A stretch of DNA of 64,000 nucleotides from Spirochaetota bacterium (GCA_018262985.1 JADFDI010000002.1:389431-453430), one strand, 5' to 3'. Shown: positions 27,389 to 36,701, counted from the first letter of the stretch. Made by a program: numbers and translations. The notes: generated by a model not told the origin, from the letters alone.

Positions 27389-28395
27389 GGAGCGCCTCCT
27401 TGGGTGCGCGCGGCCAGTTCGTCGAGGTAGAAGGCCAGGAGCTCGAGGGCTTCCGCCTTCAGTTCGAGGAGTCCGGCCTGGGCAGTCTCGGCGGCCGAAG
27501 GCGGGACGGGCGCGGGGGCCGGAGAAGCCGCGGGGGCGGCTGTCGCGGAAGCCCTCGCGGCCACGAGCGCCGCCGTCAGTTCGGCAAGGCTGCCGTCGCG
27601 GGCGGCCAGGGCGGCCTCGAGCTCGAGGGTCCTGGCTTCCAGCTCCGCGATGCGGGACTCGAGCTCGGTCTGGGCGGTCGAGAGGCCGGCCTTCGACTCG
27701 CCGAGCCGGCGCTGGTATACGGCGAGCGCCTGCTCGTAGGCTTTTTCGCGCCGCTGGAATTCCTCGATGATCCGGAGCGACTCCTCGTGGCTCCATTTGA
27801 GCAGGGTGAGGAGCTCCTCCTCGCGGTACTTGTACTGGATCAGCGCTATGCGGTAGCCGGCCGCCTCGACCTTGACCGAGCGCGGGTACTTCTCCGTCAC
27901 CGTGCGGTAGAGCCGTTCGGCCTCGTCGAGGCGCCCGAGCATGAACAGGCTCTCGGCCGCCCAGAACACCGAGGCGCCGGCCAGCTCGCCCGAGAGGTCC
28001 GCGGCGAGGCTCGCGCGGAAGACGGCGAGGGCTTTCTCGTAATCCTTGCCGATGAAGGCGATTCGGCCCCGCTGGTAGCTCATCTCGGTCGCGCGAGCGT
28101 CGCGCGGGTAGAGGGCCAGGAAGGCGTCGATGGTTTTCGAGGCGTTCGGCAGGTCTCCCGCGGCGATGTAGGCCAGCGCGGACCAGTAGTAGGCGTCCGG
28201 CCTCTGCGCCTCGGCGCGCGGGTCGACGAGGAGGCGGTTGAAGCCTTCGATGGCCTCGGAAAAGCGTTCCTCGCCGAAGAGGGCGAGGGCCGCGTCGAGG
28301 CGGCTCGCGCCGTCCGTGGCTTGCGCCGCGGCCGGCAAGGTCAAGGCGGCCGCGAGGAGGCTCGCGAGGGCGATCGCCCGTACGTTCCGTGGCAT
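27385..28395 (-). CDS. Secreted TPR protein with coiled coil (YbgF/CpoB-like layout)
   Basis: 336 residues from ATG 28395, with GGAGG upstream. A signal peptide (MPRNVRAIALASLLAAALTLPAAAQA) precedes at least four TPR-like units (RLDAALALFGEERFSEAIEGFNRLL, DAYYWSALAYIAAGDLPNASKTIDAFL, MSYQRGRIAFIGKDYEKALAVFRASL, SVFWAAESLFMLGRLDEAERLYRTV). A coiled coil covers about 235-290, then an Ala/Pro linker and a short helix. The content resembles CpoB/YbgF but in reverse order (TPR first). It is the second gene of the rpe operon, 151 bp after rpe. Confidence 0.7.
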   Translation of the reverse strand: MPRNVRAIALASLLAAALTLPAAAQATDGASRLDAALALFGEERFSEAIEGFNRLLVDPRAEAQRPDAYYWSALAYIAAGDLPNASKTIDAFLALYPRDARATEMSYQRGRIAFIGKDYEKALAVFRASLAADLSGELAGASVFWAAESLFMLGRLDEAERLYRTVTEKYPRSVKVEAAGYRIALIQYKYREEELLTLLKWSHEESLRIIEEFQRREKAYEQALAVYQRRLGESKAGLSTAQTELESRIAELEARTLELEAALAARDGSLAELTAALVAARASATAAPAASPAPAPVPPSAAETAQAGLLELKAEALELLAFYLDELAARTQGGAP

Positions 28396-28546
28396 GAGAG
28401 TTCCTCCCCCTCCATCATCGGCGCGTCCGGCGCCGTCCTGAACGCGCAAGTCCCGCGTCAACGGGCGAAAAGCGGTCGCCGGGCCCGAGGCAGCCCCGCG
28501 CGGGCCGTCCCTCGGGACCGGGTCGGCCGCCCTCTCCGGGTTCCGC

Positions 28547-29215
28547 TCAGGTCCGCTTCCCCAGCGCGAGCACCGAGGCGGCGAGGGCCGCGGGGTCGGG
28601 CGCCTCGAAGAAAGCCGAGCCCATGACGAGCACGTCGGCGCCCGCCTCCACCACGCGCGCCGCGTTGGAGGCGTTGACGCCGCCGTCCACCGCGATGCGG
28701 AATTCCAGGCCCGCGCGCTCGCGGCGTCCGGCGAGCTCGCGCACCTTGTCGAGGCACGACTCGATCAGCTTCTGTCCGCCCCAGCCCGGATCGACGGTCA
28801 TGACGAGCACGAGGTCGACGTCCGGCAGGAGCTCGGCCAGGTGCGAGACCGGCGTGGAGGGAACGAGCGATACGCCCGCGGCGGCTCCCGCGTCGCGGAT
28901 CTCCCGGACCAGGCGGTGAGCGTGCACGCAGGCCTCGACGTGGAAGGTGACGGCGTCGGCGCCGGCCTTCGCGAACGCGGGAGCGAGCCGCTCCGGCTCC
29001 ACCGTCATCAGGTGGGCGTCGAAAAAGAGCTTCGCCGAACGCGCGCGCAGGTCCGCGACCGTCTTCGCCCCGAAGGTGAGGTTCGGCACGAAACGGCCGT
29101 CCATCACGTCGAGGTGGAGCCAGCTGGCGCCGGACGCTTCCACCCTGGCGAGCGCGCCGGCCAGGTCTGCGAAATCGGCGGACAGTATGGACGGGGCGAG
29201 GACCAGTTCGCTCAT
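28547..29215 (-). CDS. rpe: Ribulose-phosphate 3-epimerase
   Basis: 222 residues, starting at ATG 29215 where the family begins (LVLAPSILSADFADL). It interconverts ribulose 5-phosphate and xylulose 5-phosphate in the pentose phosphate pathway. The TIM-barrel metal ligands are present: H34 and D36 in HLDVMDG, the His of FDAHLM, and the Asp of IAVDGGVN. The phosphate loop near the end reads VLVMGSAFF. There is no Shine-Dalgarno and the -10 box lies 6 nt upstream, so the mRNA is probably leaderless. First gene of a leftward five-gene set ending in dtd. Confidence 0.96.
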   Translation of the reverse strand: MSELVLAPSILSADFADLAGALARVEASGASWLHLDVMDGRFVPNLTFGAKTVADLRARSAKLFFDAHLMTVEPERLAPAFAKAGADAVTFHVEACVHAHRLVREIRDAGAAAGVSLVPSTPVSHLAELLPDVDLVLVMTVDPGWGGQKLIESCLDKVRELAGRRERAGLEFRIAVDGGVNASNAARVVEAGADVLVMGSAFFEAPDPAALAASVLALGKRT

Positions 29216-29221
29216 GTTCCG

Positions 29222-29250
29222 ATATTAGCACGCGCCCCAGCGCGGGGCAA
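29222..29250 (-). promoter_or_regulatory. rpe promoter, -10 box 6 nt from the start codon
   Basis: On the minus strand TTGCCC (29250-29245), a 17-bp spacer and TAATAT (29227-29222). The six bases CGGAAC separate it from the ATG, so transcription would start at about the A of the ATG. Confidence 0.55.
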
Positions 29251-29281
29251 GGACGCGCGCTTTCCGCGGACTCCCCACGCA

Positions 29282-29311
29282 TTGACCGAAGCGCGCAGGG
29301 TCGTATACAAT
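29282..29311 (+). promoter_or_regulatory. Promoter of the TPR-greA-VWA transcript
   Basis: TTGACC at 29282-29287 with either TATACA (29304-29309, 16-bp spacer) or TACAAT (29306-29311, 18-bp spacer). The leader is about 35 nt. It diverges from the rpe promoter 31 bp away. Confidence 0.6.
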
Positions 29312-29351
29312 GGTAAGATAGTTACGACACCCCGATCCGACGACAGCAGGT

Positions 29352-30308
29352 ATGGTCGACAAGCCCGATAGCGCAGCCAACCTCCTCCAGGAGGCATACG
29401 AACACCTCAGAGCGGCGGACCTATCCGGCGCGGCGGAACGGCTCGAGGCCGCCCTCGCGGCGGATTTCGACCGCGAGGAAACCGTATTCTCGCTGGCCTG
29501 CGCTCGCTGGTGGACGGAGCGGCTCGCCCGCCTCGACGCGGCGAGAACGCCCTACGAGCAGGGCGACCTCGTCCTCGCGCAGTGGAAGGCGTTCAAGTCC
29601 TTCCAGCGTCGCTGGACCGAGGATTTCGCGCCGGCCCGCTACGCCTTCAAGCGCTTCGCCTTCGGCCTCGCCCTGTCCCGCTTCGAGGCGGACGGCCGCG
29701 CCGATCGCGCGCTCGAGGAAGCGGCGCCGGTCGAGGCCGACGTCTCGCTCCGGGTGGGGCGCTGCCTCAAGGGCATCGGCGAGTACGAGCGGGCGATAGC
29801 CGCGCTCGAGGAGGCCGCCCGCGTCCGCCGCGACGACGCCGAGATCCTCGCCGAGCTCGCCGACGCCTACGACCTCGTCAACGAGCCGCGCGCTTCCAAG
29901 GCGCTCTTCCGCGAGGCCTTTTTCCTGAACCCCCAGAAGGTCGACCTGGGCTTCGTGGAGAGCGAGACCCTCCTCAGGCTTGTCGAAAAGCTGCGGGGGA
30001 TGGGGCTCGAGAGCCCCGAGCTCGAGGAGTGGCTGCCCGTGCACGGCGGACTCCTCGGGGTGCTGTCGGTCAAGCGCGAGCTCAAGGCCATCGAGGCCGG
30101 CAAGCTCCGCCAGTCGGTGTGGGAACTGGAGAACGCGGTCAAGGAAAGCCCGGAGCGCCGCTCCCTCCTCGTCCCGCGCCTCATCAACCGGTACTTCTGG
30201 CTCGTCGACCATTACGTGGCCGCCCGCGAGGACAAGGCGCGCATCGACGAGATACTCCTGAAGATAAAGCTCTTGGATCCTTCGATCTACAAGCAGTACG
30301 TGGCGTAA
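29352..30308 (+). CDS. TPR protein upstream of greA
   Basis: 318 residues, cytoplasmic, no signal peptide. It opens with a TPR-like helix pair (NLLQEAYEHLRAADLSGAAERLEAALAADF) and has a canonical one mid-protein (VSLRVGRCLKGIGEYERAIAALEEAARVRRDDAEILAELADAYDLVNEPRASKALFREAFFLNP). The C-terminal part is helical and charged and ends DKARIDEILLKIKLLDPSIYKQYVA. It precedes greA by 20 nt in the same transcript, so it may assist transcription elongation or the unusual GreA N-terminal region. That role is inferred from position only. Confidence 0.7.
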   Translation: MVDKPDSAANLLQEAYEHLRAADLSGAAERLEAALAADFDREETVFSLACARWWTERLARLDAARTPYEQGDLVLAQWKAFKSFQRRWTEDFAPARYAFKRFAFGLALSRFEADGRADRALEEAAPVEADVSLRVGRCLKGIGEYERAIAALEEAARVRRDDAEILAELADAYDLVNEPRASKALFREAFFLNPQKVDLGFVESETLLRLVEKLRGMGLESPELEEWLPVHGGLLGVLSVKRELKAIEAGKLRQSVWELENAVKESPERRSLLVPRLINRYFWLVDHYVAAREDKARIDEILLKIKLLDPSIYKQYVA

Positions 30309-30328
30309 ACCCGAGAGAGGAGAACGAA

Positions 30329-33019
30329 ATGGCCGAATCTTCCATCGCGAAGAAGCTCCAGGAGATGCTGAACGAGGAGAAATGGACCCGTGCCACCCTC
30401 GGCGCCTACACCGTGGCGCAGCTCAAGGAGCTCGACGCGATCTTCGCCGAGGCCGCAGCGGCCCGCGTACTCGACGAGGTGAAGGAGGTCTGCGAGGAGC
30501 ACCTCTCCCACGCGAAGAACTCCGTCATCGCCCTGTACCTCACGGGCATCATCGCCCTGTCGAGGCAGCAGCTCGACGACTCGAACATGCTGGCCCTCAT
30601 CAACGTGTTCACCGAGAACAAGAAGTGGCCCATCGTCGAGTACGCGTGCCTGCGCATCCTCGACCACGGCGAGGACCGCATGGCCCTGGCCAAGCTGGCC
30701 GAGTGCTACCAGGCCGACGACAGGATCGACGAGCTCCACGCGGTCTGGGAACGCTATGTCCGCGTGGACTTCGAGGAAGCCGACATCGTCAGGCTCCTCG
30801 CCGAGAAGCGCGAGAAGGACGGCGACCTCGAGGCGGCCGTCGACTGGTACCGCAAGGCCCTGCACCGCTACATCAACCGCGGACAGTACGCGGCGGTCAA
30901 GGAAATCTGGGCCAAGCTGCTCGAGAAGTCGCCCGACGACATCGACTTCTTCCTGCACGTGCAGCGCAAGATCGCCAAGGGCATCGGCGAGGAAAAGGCC
31001 GCGGCCCTGCTCATGGACCTGTACAAGGTCTACCGCGACCGCGAGGCCTGGGAGACGGCGCTCGACATCCTCAAGACCGTCATCGCCTACGACGACCGCA
31101 ACCAGTCGCTCCGCAAGGAGCTCATCGACTGCTACAAGGGCAAGTACTCCGGCCACTCCCACCTCGAGGACTACATCCGCCTCTCGAACCTGGCGCAGGG
31201 CTACCGCGCCATCCACGAAGCCATGGCGGACTTCGAGAAGCACATCGCCTTCGACGTCGGCAACTTCGTCTACCACCGCACCTGGAACATCGGCCGCATC
31301 GCCGACATCTCCGGCGACGAGATCGTCATCGACTTCGCCAAGAAGCGCGGGCACCGCATGTCCCTCAAGATGGCCATCGAGAGCCTGTCGACGCTCTCGC
31401 GCGAGCACATCTGGGTGCTCAAGGCCATCTGGTCCAAGGACAAGCTCCGCGAGAAGATCAAGGGCGACATCCCCTGGGCGCTCAAGACCATCATCAAGAG
31501 CTTCGACAACCGCACCGACCTGAAGCACGTCAAGGCCGAGCTCGTGCCCTCGGTCCTCACGCCCGGCGAGTGGACCGGCTGGAGCACCCAGGCCCGCGGC
31601 TTCCTGAAGAAGGACAGCCTGTTCGGCAACGCGACCGATTCGATCGACGTCTTCGTCGTGCGCGACCGCCCCCTCTCGTTCGAGGAAAAGGTCTACAACC
31701 AGTTCAAGGCCGAGAAGAGCTTCTTCGCGCGCGTCGCCTTCGTGCGCGACTTCATAGCGAACGGCGATCCGGACAACGAGTACTTCGCCGAGATGATCGG
31801 CTTCTTCACCGGCTACCTCCGCTCGACCGGCCAGGTGAACGAGCTCGTGATGTCGAGCTACCTCTTCCTCAAGGAGCTGTCCGCGCTCAAGGGCCAGCAG
31901 CACCTGAAGAACACGCTCACCGTCGGCTTCGCCGAGCTTTACAAGGGCATCGACGACGTCATCACGGTGCACGAGAGCATCAAGGACTCGACGCTCCGCA
32001 AGGCCTTCCTGGTCGACGTCAAGAACGTCATTCCCGACTGGTCCGACGTCTACATCAAGATCTTCCCCTACTCGCTCGCCCAGTGGATGCTCGACACCCT
32101 GATGGCCGAGGGGCACGTGGAGAAGCTCAAGCAGATGGTCGTCGCCATCGTCGAGAACTACCGCGACCACCGCGAGGCCTTCATCTGGGTCATCAAGAAC
32201 CTGTGGGAAGAGCCCTGGGTCAAGGAGCTCGGCCTCTCCTACGAGAAGATCCTCATCACCCTGGTGCACATCCTCGACATCACCTACAAGGAGATCGAGA
32301 ACCACCGGGACACCACCGAGAACCGTAAGATCAACCGGCAGGTGCACAACCTGCTCTTCAAGGACGAGGCGCTCGACAAGTACCTGCTCGAGTCGGGCCA
32401 CGACACCATCGAGCGCGTCTACACCCTGCTCGACGACGTCAAGGACCTCGACCCCGCCATCAAGCTCCGCATCCGCAAGCGCATCGTCGAGAAGTTCCCC
32501 GACTTCAAGGTCGCGGGCGACGAGGAGAAGGCCGTGGTGAGCCGCGGCCTCATGGTGACCAGCGACAAGTACACCGAGAAGCAGAAGCTGCTCTCGCAGA
32601 TCCTCGACGTCGAGGTGCCCGCCAACCAGCGCGAGATCGCGTACGCCCTCTCGCTCGGCGACCTTCGCGAGAACGCCGAGTACAAGGCCGCGAAGGAGAA
32701 GCAGGACGAGCTCAACGCCAAGGTGGCCAAGCTCAAGAACGAGATCGAGCGCGCCCAGATCTTCGACCGCTCGACGGCGTCCGCGAGCAAGATCGGCTTC
32801 GGCACGCAGACCATCCTGCGCAACGAGCTCACGGGCGAGGACGAGCTCTACGTCATCCTCGGGCCCTGGGAATCCGACCCGGCCGAGAACGTCATCAGCT
32901 ACCTTTCCCCGCTCGGCAAGAAGCTCCTGAACCACAAGACGGGCGACAAGCTTTCCTTCGTGATCCACGAGCGCACCTTCAAGTACGTAGTCAAGTCGGT
33001 CGCCGTGGCGAAAATATAG
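30329..33019 (+). CDS. greA: Giant GreA: transcript cleavage factor with 735-residue N-terminal region
   Basis: 896 residues, against about 158 for ordinary GreA. ATG 30329 follows AGAGAGGAG; the frame is open earlier but that part overlaps the preceding gene. The last 160 residues are a complete Gre factor: a coiled coil with the acidic tip DLRENAEY at about 778-785, which rescues backtracked RNA polymerase by stimulating its cleavage activity, then the FKBP-like domain (VILGPWESDPAENVISYLSPLGKKLL). The N-terminal 735 residues are helical, rich in Lys and Glu, with TPR-like parts (DLEAAVDWYRKALHRYINRGQYAAVKEIWAKLLEKSPDDIDFFL). This long form is characteristic of spirochaetes; what the extension does is unknown. 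Confidence 0.9.
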   Translation: MAESSIAKKLQEMLNEEKWTRATLGAYTVAQLKELDAIFAEAAAARVLDEVKEVCEEHLSHAKNSVIALYLTGIIALSRQQLDDSNMLALINVFTENKKWPIVEYACLRILDHGEDRMALAKLAECYQADDRIDELHAVWERYVRVDFEEADIVRLLAEKREKDGDLEAAVDWYRKALHRYINRGQYAAVKEIWAKLLEKSPDDIDFFLHVQRKIAKGIGEEKAAALLMDLYKVYRDREAWETALDILKTVIAYDDRNQSLRKELIDCYKGKYSGHSHLEDYIRLSNLAQGYRAIHEAMADFEKHIAFDVGNFVYHRTWNIGRIADISGDEIVIDFAKKRGHRMSLKMAIESLSTLSREHIWVLKAIWSKDKLREKIKGDIPWALKTIIKSFDNRTDLKHVKAELVPSVLTPGEWTGWSTQARGFLKKDSLFGNATDSIDVFVVRDRPLSFEEKVYNQFKAEKSFFARVAFVRDFIANGDPDNEYFAEMIGFFTGYLRSTGQVNELVMSSYLFLKELSALKGQQHLKNTLTVGFAELYKGIDDVITVHESIKDSTLRKAFLVDVKNVIPDWSDVYIKIFPYSLAQWMLDTLMAEGHVEKLKQMVVAIVENYRDHREAFIWVIKNLWEEPWVKELGLSYEKILITLVHILDITYKEIENHRDTTENRKINRQVHNLLFKDEALDKYLLESGHDTIERVYTLLDDVKDLDPAIKLRIRKRIVEKFPDFKVAGDEEKAVVSRGLMVTSDKYTEKQKLLSQILDVEVPANQREIAYALSLGDLRENAEYKAAKEKQDELNAKVAKLKNEIERAQIFDRSTASASKIGFGTQTILRNELTGEDELYVILGPWESDPAENVISYLSPLGKKLLNHKTGDKLSFVIHERTFKYVVKSVAVAKI

Positions 33020-33042
33020 GCGACCTTCGGGAAGGCCGAACA

Positions 33043-35151
33043 ATGAAAAAGTCCGTCCGTACGGCCCTGCTCGTCGCGCTCCTCGCGGCGGCGGGGCCTT
33101 CCCTTTTGGCGCAGGCTCCGAGGCCGCCCGCTTCGGACGTGGTGATCCTCCTCGATTCCTCGCAGAGCATGTTCCCGTACTTCGAGGACGCCGTCGACTG
33201 GATCGTCGGCCCGCTCGCGAAGGAGTGGCTGCGCTACGGCGACCGGCTCCACGTGCTCTCGTTCTCGTCGTCCGCCACGCTCGAGTGGTCGGACACGCTC
33301 GAGACCGAAGCCGACGCGCGCTCCGCCCTGGCCCGGCTCTACCTGCTCGCCCCGCTCGGGCGCCGGACGGACCTGCTCCGCTCGCTGTCCGAGACGCGCG
33401 AGTACCTCGCCGGCATCCCCGCCGGGGGCGGCAGGTACGCCATCATGGTGACCGACGGCCGCCACGACCCCGAGCCCGGCAGCCCCTACTCAGGACTCGA
33501 CGCCGCCGCCACGCTCGCGGCCCTCGAGCGCGAGGCCGCGGCCATCAAGGCCGCCGGCTGGACCTTCCTGCTCGTGCGCGTGCCCTTCGCGGGCGGGACC
33601 GCCGGCAGCGGCGCTGACTCCGGCACCGGTTCGGGGGCGGACGGACGAGGCGGCCAGGACGACGGCGCGCTGCCGGGCGGCGGCGCCGCCTCCGTGACCG
33701 GAGCCGCCGGCGCAGCCACGGCCGCGCCGGCTCCCGGGGCGGGCACGTATTTCGACGACATGGCCGACGCCCTCGGCGCCCGGGTCGCCGACTTCGACGC
33801 GGCGCTCGCCGGATCCACCGCGCTCTCGCCGCCGCGCATCTCCTGGCCCGCGGAGCTGGGCGAGGTCGGACGCAGGTTCCGGCTCGAGGTCACGATCGCC
33901 AACGACGGCGACGAGGCGCGAGCCTACGCGATAGCCAGCTTCAGGCTCGACGGCGCCGAGGCGCTCGCGCGCGAGGCGCGGGTCGAGGTGCCGCCCCGCT
34001 CCGAGGCCAGCGTCGAGCTTTCCCTCATCCTCCCCGATTCCGTCGCGCCCGGCCCGGCCCGCTTCACCGCCGAGCTGGTGCCCGCCGACGGCGAGCGCCT
34101 ATCCCCCGCCCGGGGACCTCTCTCCCTGAGCTACGTTCCGCGCTTCCTCGACGCCGTCTCCGGGAGTCCCGTCCTCCTTCCCGGCCTGCTCCTGCTCGGC
34201 GCCGCGATCCTCGTCGCGCTCGTTCTCGGCTTCGCGTCGCGCGAGAAAGCCCGCGCCCTCTCGGGCGCCCGGGTCGCGGACGCTGTGCTCGACGCCCGCA
34301 GCGCCGCCGCGGCGGGCCGCCGCCGCGCGCGCGCCGACACCGCCGCGACGACCGGGGCGGGCGCCGACGAACTCTCGCGCTTCGCGGCGCGCACCCGCGG
34401 CGACGGCGCGCCGTCCATCGCGGCCGGAACCGGCGTCGCGCCCGGCGTCGCGGCCGACGAGCTCGCCTCGTACGCGGCGCGCACGCGCGGCGACGGGATT
34501 CCGCCGCTCGAGTCCGTACGGAACACGGCCGACGCGGCCGCCGATTTCGCCGAGTACGCCGCGCGCACCCGCGGAGACGGCATCCCCGAGCTGACTCCGG
34601 ATGCGGGCGCCCCGGCATCGGACAACGCCGGCCTGTTCGCCGAGTGGGCCGCGCGCGCCAGGTCCGAGACCGGCTCCCTTCCCCCGAGGCCCGCGCCCGC
34701 GAAAGCCGCGGCCAAGCCGGCGCGTAGAGGGCCCGCGGCCTGGGAGACCCGTATCCGGAAGAGCGAATCGGTGCGCGTCGAGTTCCAGGTCAGGGACCAG
34801 AACGCCGCCATCGGAATGCGGAACATCCGTACGCTCTCGCCCGGGTCCCGCCGTTCGATCGGCGGAGGAAGCTCGGATTTCCTCGTCTTCCTGCTACCCG
34901 TGCCGAGGCACGTGGCCGACGCGAGCTGGGACGGCGAATCCCTGACCTTCGTGCCGCGCCGGCCAGAATTCTTCCCCGACCTCGACGGGGTTCTCGAGGA
35001 TTGCATGGACCGCGAGGTGCGACTCGTGACTCGCCGCGGCCGCGAGCTTTTCATCAAATTTTCACGCTACGTGCCGCCGATCGAGCGCCTCAACAAGCTG
35101 CTCCACTGCATAGAGATGCCGGGGCCCGAGGAGCCGGGGCTGCTCGACTGA
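33043..35151 (+). CDS. VWA-domain protein with transmembrane helix and cytoplasmic repeats
   Basis: 702 residues, 23 nt after greA. A signal peptide (MKKSVRTALLVALLAAAGPSLLA) precedes a von Willebrand factor A domain (about 30-250) whose metal site DSSQS places D38, S40 and S42 as in MIDAS; an inserted Gly/Ala-rich loop lies at about 185-235. A beta sandwich follows, then one membrane helix near 370-390. After it come four copies of the motif AARTRGDG (447, 477, 505 and, degenerate, 535) about 30 residues apart, and a C-terminal beta domain of about 140 residues. VWA domains bind proteins; partners are unknown. Confidence 0.8.
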   Translation: MKKSVRTALLVALLAAAGPSLLAQAPRPPASDVVILLDSSQSMFPYFEDAVDWIVGPLAKEWLRYGDRLHVLSFSSSATLEWSDTLETEADARSALARLYLLAPLGRRTDLLRSLSETREYLAGIPAGGGRYAIMVTDGRHDPEPGSPYSGLDAAATLAALEREAAAIKAAGWTFLLVRVPFAGGTAGSGADSGTGSGADGRGGQDDGALPGGGAASVTGAAGAATAAPAPGAGTYFDDMADALGARVADFDAALAGSTALSPPRISWPAELGEVGRRFRLEVTIANDGDEARAYAIASFRLDGAEALAREARVEVPPRSEASVELSLILPDSVAPGPARFTAELVPADGERLSPARGPLSLSYVPRFLDAVSGSPVLLPGLLLLGAAILVALVLGFASREKARALSGARVADAVLDARSAAAAGRRRARADTAATTGAGADELSRFAARTRGDGAPSIAAGTGVAPGVAADELASYAARTRGDGIPPLESVRNTADAAADFAEYAARTRGDGIPELTPDAGAPASDNAGLFAEWAARARSETGSLPPRPAPAKAAAKPARRGPAAWETRIRKSESVRVEFQVRDQNAAIGMRNIRTLSPGSRRSIGGGSSDFLVFLLPVPRHVADASWDGESLTFVPRRPEFFPDLDGVLEDCMDREVRLVTRRGRELFIKFSRYVPPIERLNKLLHCIEMPGPEEPGLLD
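34381..34668 (+). repeat. Four spaced AARTRGDG motifs in the VWA protein
   Basis: Near-identical blocks begin at 34381, 34471, 34555 and 34645, 84-90 bp apart. The first three read (F/Y)AARTRGDG and the fourth WAARARSETG. They follow the membrane helix, so they should face the cytoplasm. Confidence 0.8.
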
Positions 35152-35173
35152 ATCCGCGACAAGCCCGGCGAAG

Positions 35174-35204
35174 GCCCGCGCCCGCTACGGCGCGGGCTTT
35201 TTTT
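35174..35204 (+). terminator. Intrinsic terminator of the greA-VWA transcript
   Basis: A perfect 9-bp stem GCCCGCGCC/GGCGCGGGC with a 6-nt loop followed by seven T, 22 nt after the VWA stop codon and between convergent genes. Confidence 0.93.
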
Positions 35205-35264
35205 ATCCCGTGCCGCGGCGGAACGCGCCCGGGCGGCGGGAAGGTCGGGCGAGAGAGTTCCCGG

Positions 35265-36701
35265 CTAGAATCCCGCGAGCACGTCGGCCGCGCGGCGCCG
35301 GACGGCCTCGGAGGAGTCCGAGGCCGCCACCTTCTCGATGGCGGCGCGGAGGGACGCCGCCTTGTTCCGCCTCGCCCATTCGAGGGCGGCGGAGCGGTTG
35401 CCGATTTCCGCGTCGTAAAGGAGCGGCTCCACGAGCGGCGCCAGGTCCGCGTCGTCGACCAGCAATAATTCGCGGACGAGCGCGGCGCGGAAGGCCTTGT
35501 CGCGGGGCGTCGACGAGGCGGAAAAGACCGCCGGCGCCTTCTCTAGCGCGGAGGACGGATCACAGGCAAGCAAGGCTCCGAAGGCGAGCGCGCGGAAGGC
35601 GGCGTCGGCCTTCGGGTCGACGAACAGGTCCGCGAGCCAGCGCGTGGCCCGCTCGCCTCCGAGCTTCCCGAGCGCCTTGATGGCCGCGGTCTTGACGGCC
35701 CGTTCCGGGTCGCGGGAGGCCTTGTACTCGAGCGCCTCGACCGCGGATCCGAGGCCGGCCGCCGCGACGGCCTCCACGGCCGCGACGCGCGCCTTCGCGT
35801 TCGGGTCGCGGAGCCCTTGCATGAGCGCCGCCTCGACCGGGCCCGCGCCGCCGGCCGCTCCGACCGAGCCGAGGGCCTCGTAGACGGCGGCCCTGAGGTT
35901 CGGATCTTCGGAAGCGGCGGCTTCCGACAGCGCCGCCGCGGAGCCCGCCGCGGCTATCCTGCCGAGCGATTCCGCGGCGTAGATGCGGGTCGCGGGACGT
36001 TCCTCCGAGTCCGCGAGCAGCGCTTCGAGCCGTTCGACCGCGGCAGGATCCCCGAGGGCGCCGAGCGCCCTCGTCGCGCGCTGTTTGAGCTCGTCGCCGG
36101 ACTCGTCGTCGTCGATCAGCGAGCCGAGCAGCCTCGCCTCTTCGCTCCCGCCCGCGGCTCCGAGCAGGTTGACGGCGGCGTCGATCCATTCCTTCTCCCG
36201 GTTCTCGACGGCCCTGCGCGCCTCGGGCAGGGCGGCCTCGGACTCGATCGCGGCGAGGTAGGCGAAGGCGGCCGCCACGACTTCGCGCTCGCCCGAGTCG
36301 CGGGCTTCGAGGACGGCGACGGCGAAGGCCTCCGCGGCCTTCCCCTTCGTCTTCGCGAACCAGGCCAAGATGCCCGACCTGAGCTTCACCGAGCGGGACG
36401 CCGCGAGCAGGTCCGCGACGCTTCCGTCGTAGCGGGAGTCCTTGGCGGCCGCGAGCTCGTCGAGCAGCTCGAGCACCTCCGACTCGATGCCCCATGAGAG
36501 CACCGCGCGGCGCGACGCGTCGAGGCTGTCCGCCTCCTGGGCGGCCGCGGGGCGCGCGAGCGCCGTCAACGCCGCGAGGGCGAGGGCGAGGCGCGCGGCG
36601 AGGCGCGACCGGGTCGCGGAGGCGCGGAACGCCGCGGGGCTAGGCCGTCTTGGCCGAATAGCGGGCGAGGAAGGAACGCCGGAACGAATCGAAGCTGCCA
36701 T
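35265..36701 (-). CDS. Secreted HEAT-repeat protein
   Basis: 478 residues. No start codon other than the ATG at 36701 gives a signal peptide, so the gene overlaps the 3-prime end of tgt by 62 nt. The n-region is long and basic (about 33 residues), then a hydrophobic run (LAARLALALAALTALA) and cleavage near AAAQ. The mature protein is a chain of HEAT repeats (for example QRATRALGALGDPAAVERLEALLADSEERPATRIYAAESLGRIAAAG and KTAAIKALGKLGGERATRWLADLFVDPKADAAFRALAFGALLA). Such proteins are protein-binding scaffolds. It is the last gene of the rpsO-to-tgt cluster. Partner unknown. Confidence 0.75.
   Translation of the reverse strand: MAASIRSGVPSSPAIRPRRPSPAAFRASATRSRLAARLALALAALTALARPAAAQEADSLDASRRAVLSWGIESEVLELLDELAAAKDSRYDGSVADLLAASRSVKLRSGILAWFAKTKGKAAEAFAVAVLEARDSGEREVVAAAFAYLAAIESEAALPEARRAVENREKEWIDAAVNLLGAAGGSEEARLLGSLIDDDESGDELKQRATRALGALGDPAAVERLEALLADSEERPATRIYAAESLGRIAAAGSAAALSEAAASEDPNLRAAVYEALGSVGAAGGAGPVEAALMQGLRDPNAKARVAAVEAVAAAGLGSAVEALEYKASRDPERAVKTAAIKALGKLGGERATRWLADLFVDPKADAAFRALAFGALLACDPSSALEKAPAVFSASSTPRDKAFRAALVRELLLVDDADLAPLVEPLLYDAEIGNRSAALEWARRNKAASLRAAIEKVAASDSSEAVRRRAADVLAGF

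Noticed and set aside
29510..30328. Earlier start for greA
   Set aside because: The frame is open but overlaps the TPR gene and is Arg/Pro-rich; AGAGAGGAG sits before ATG 30329.
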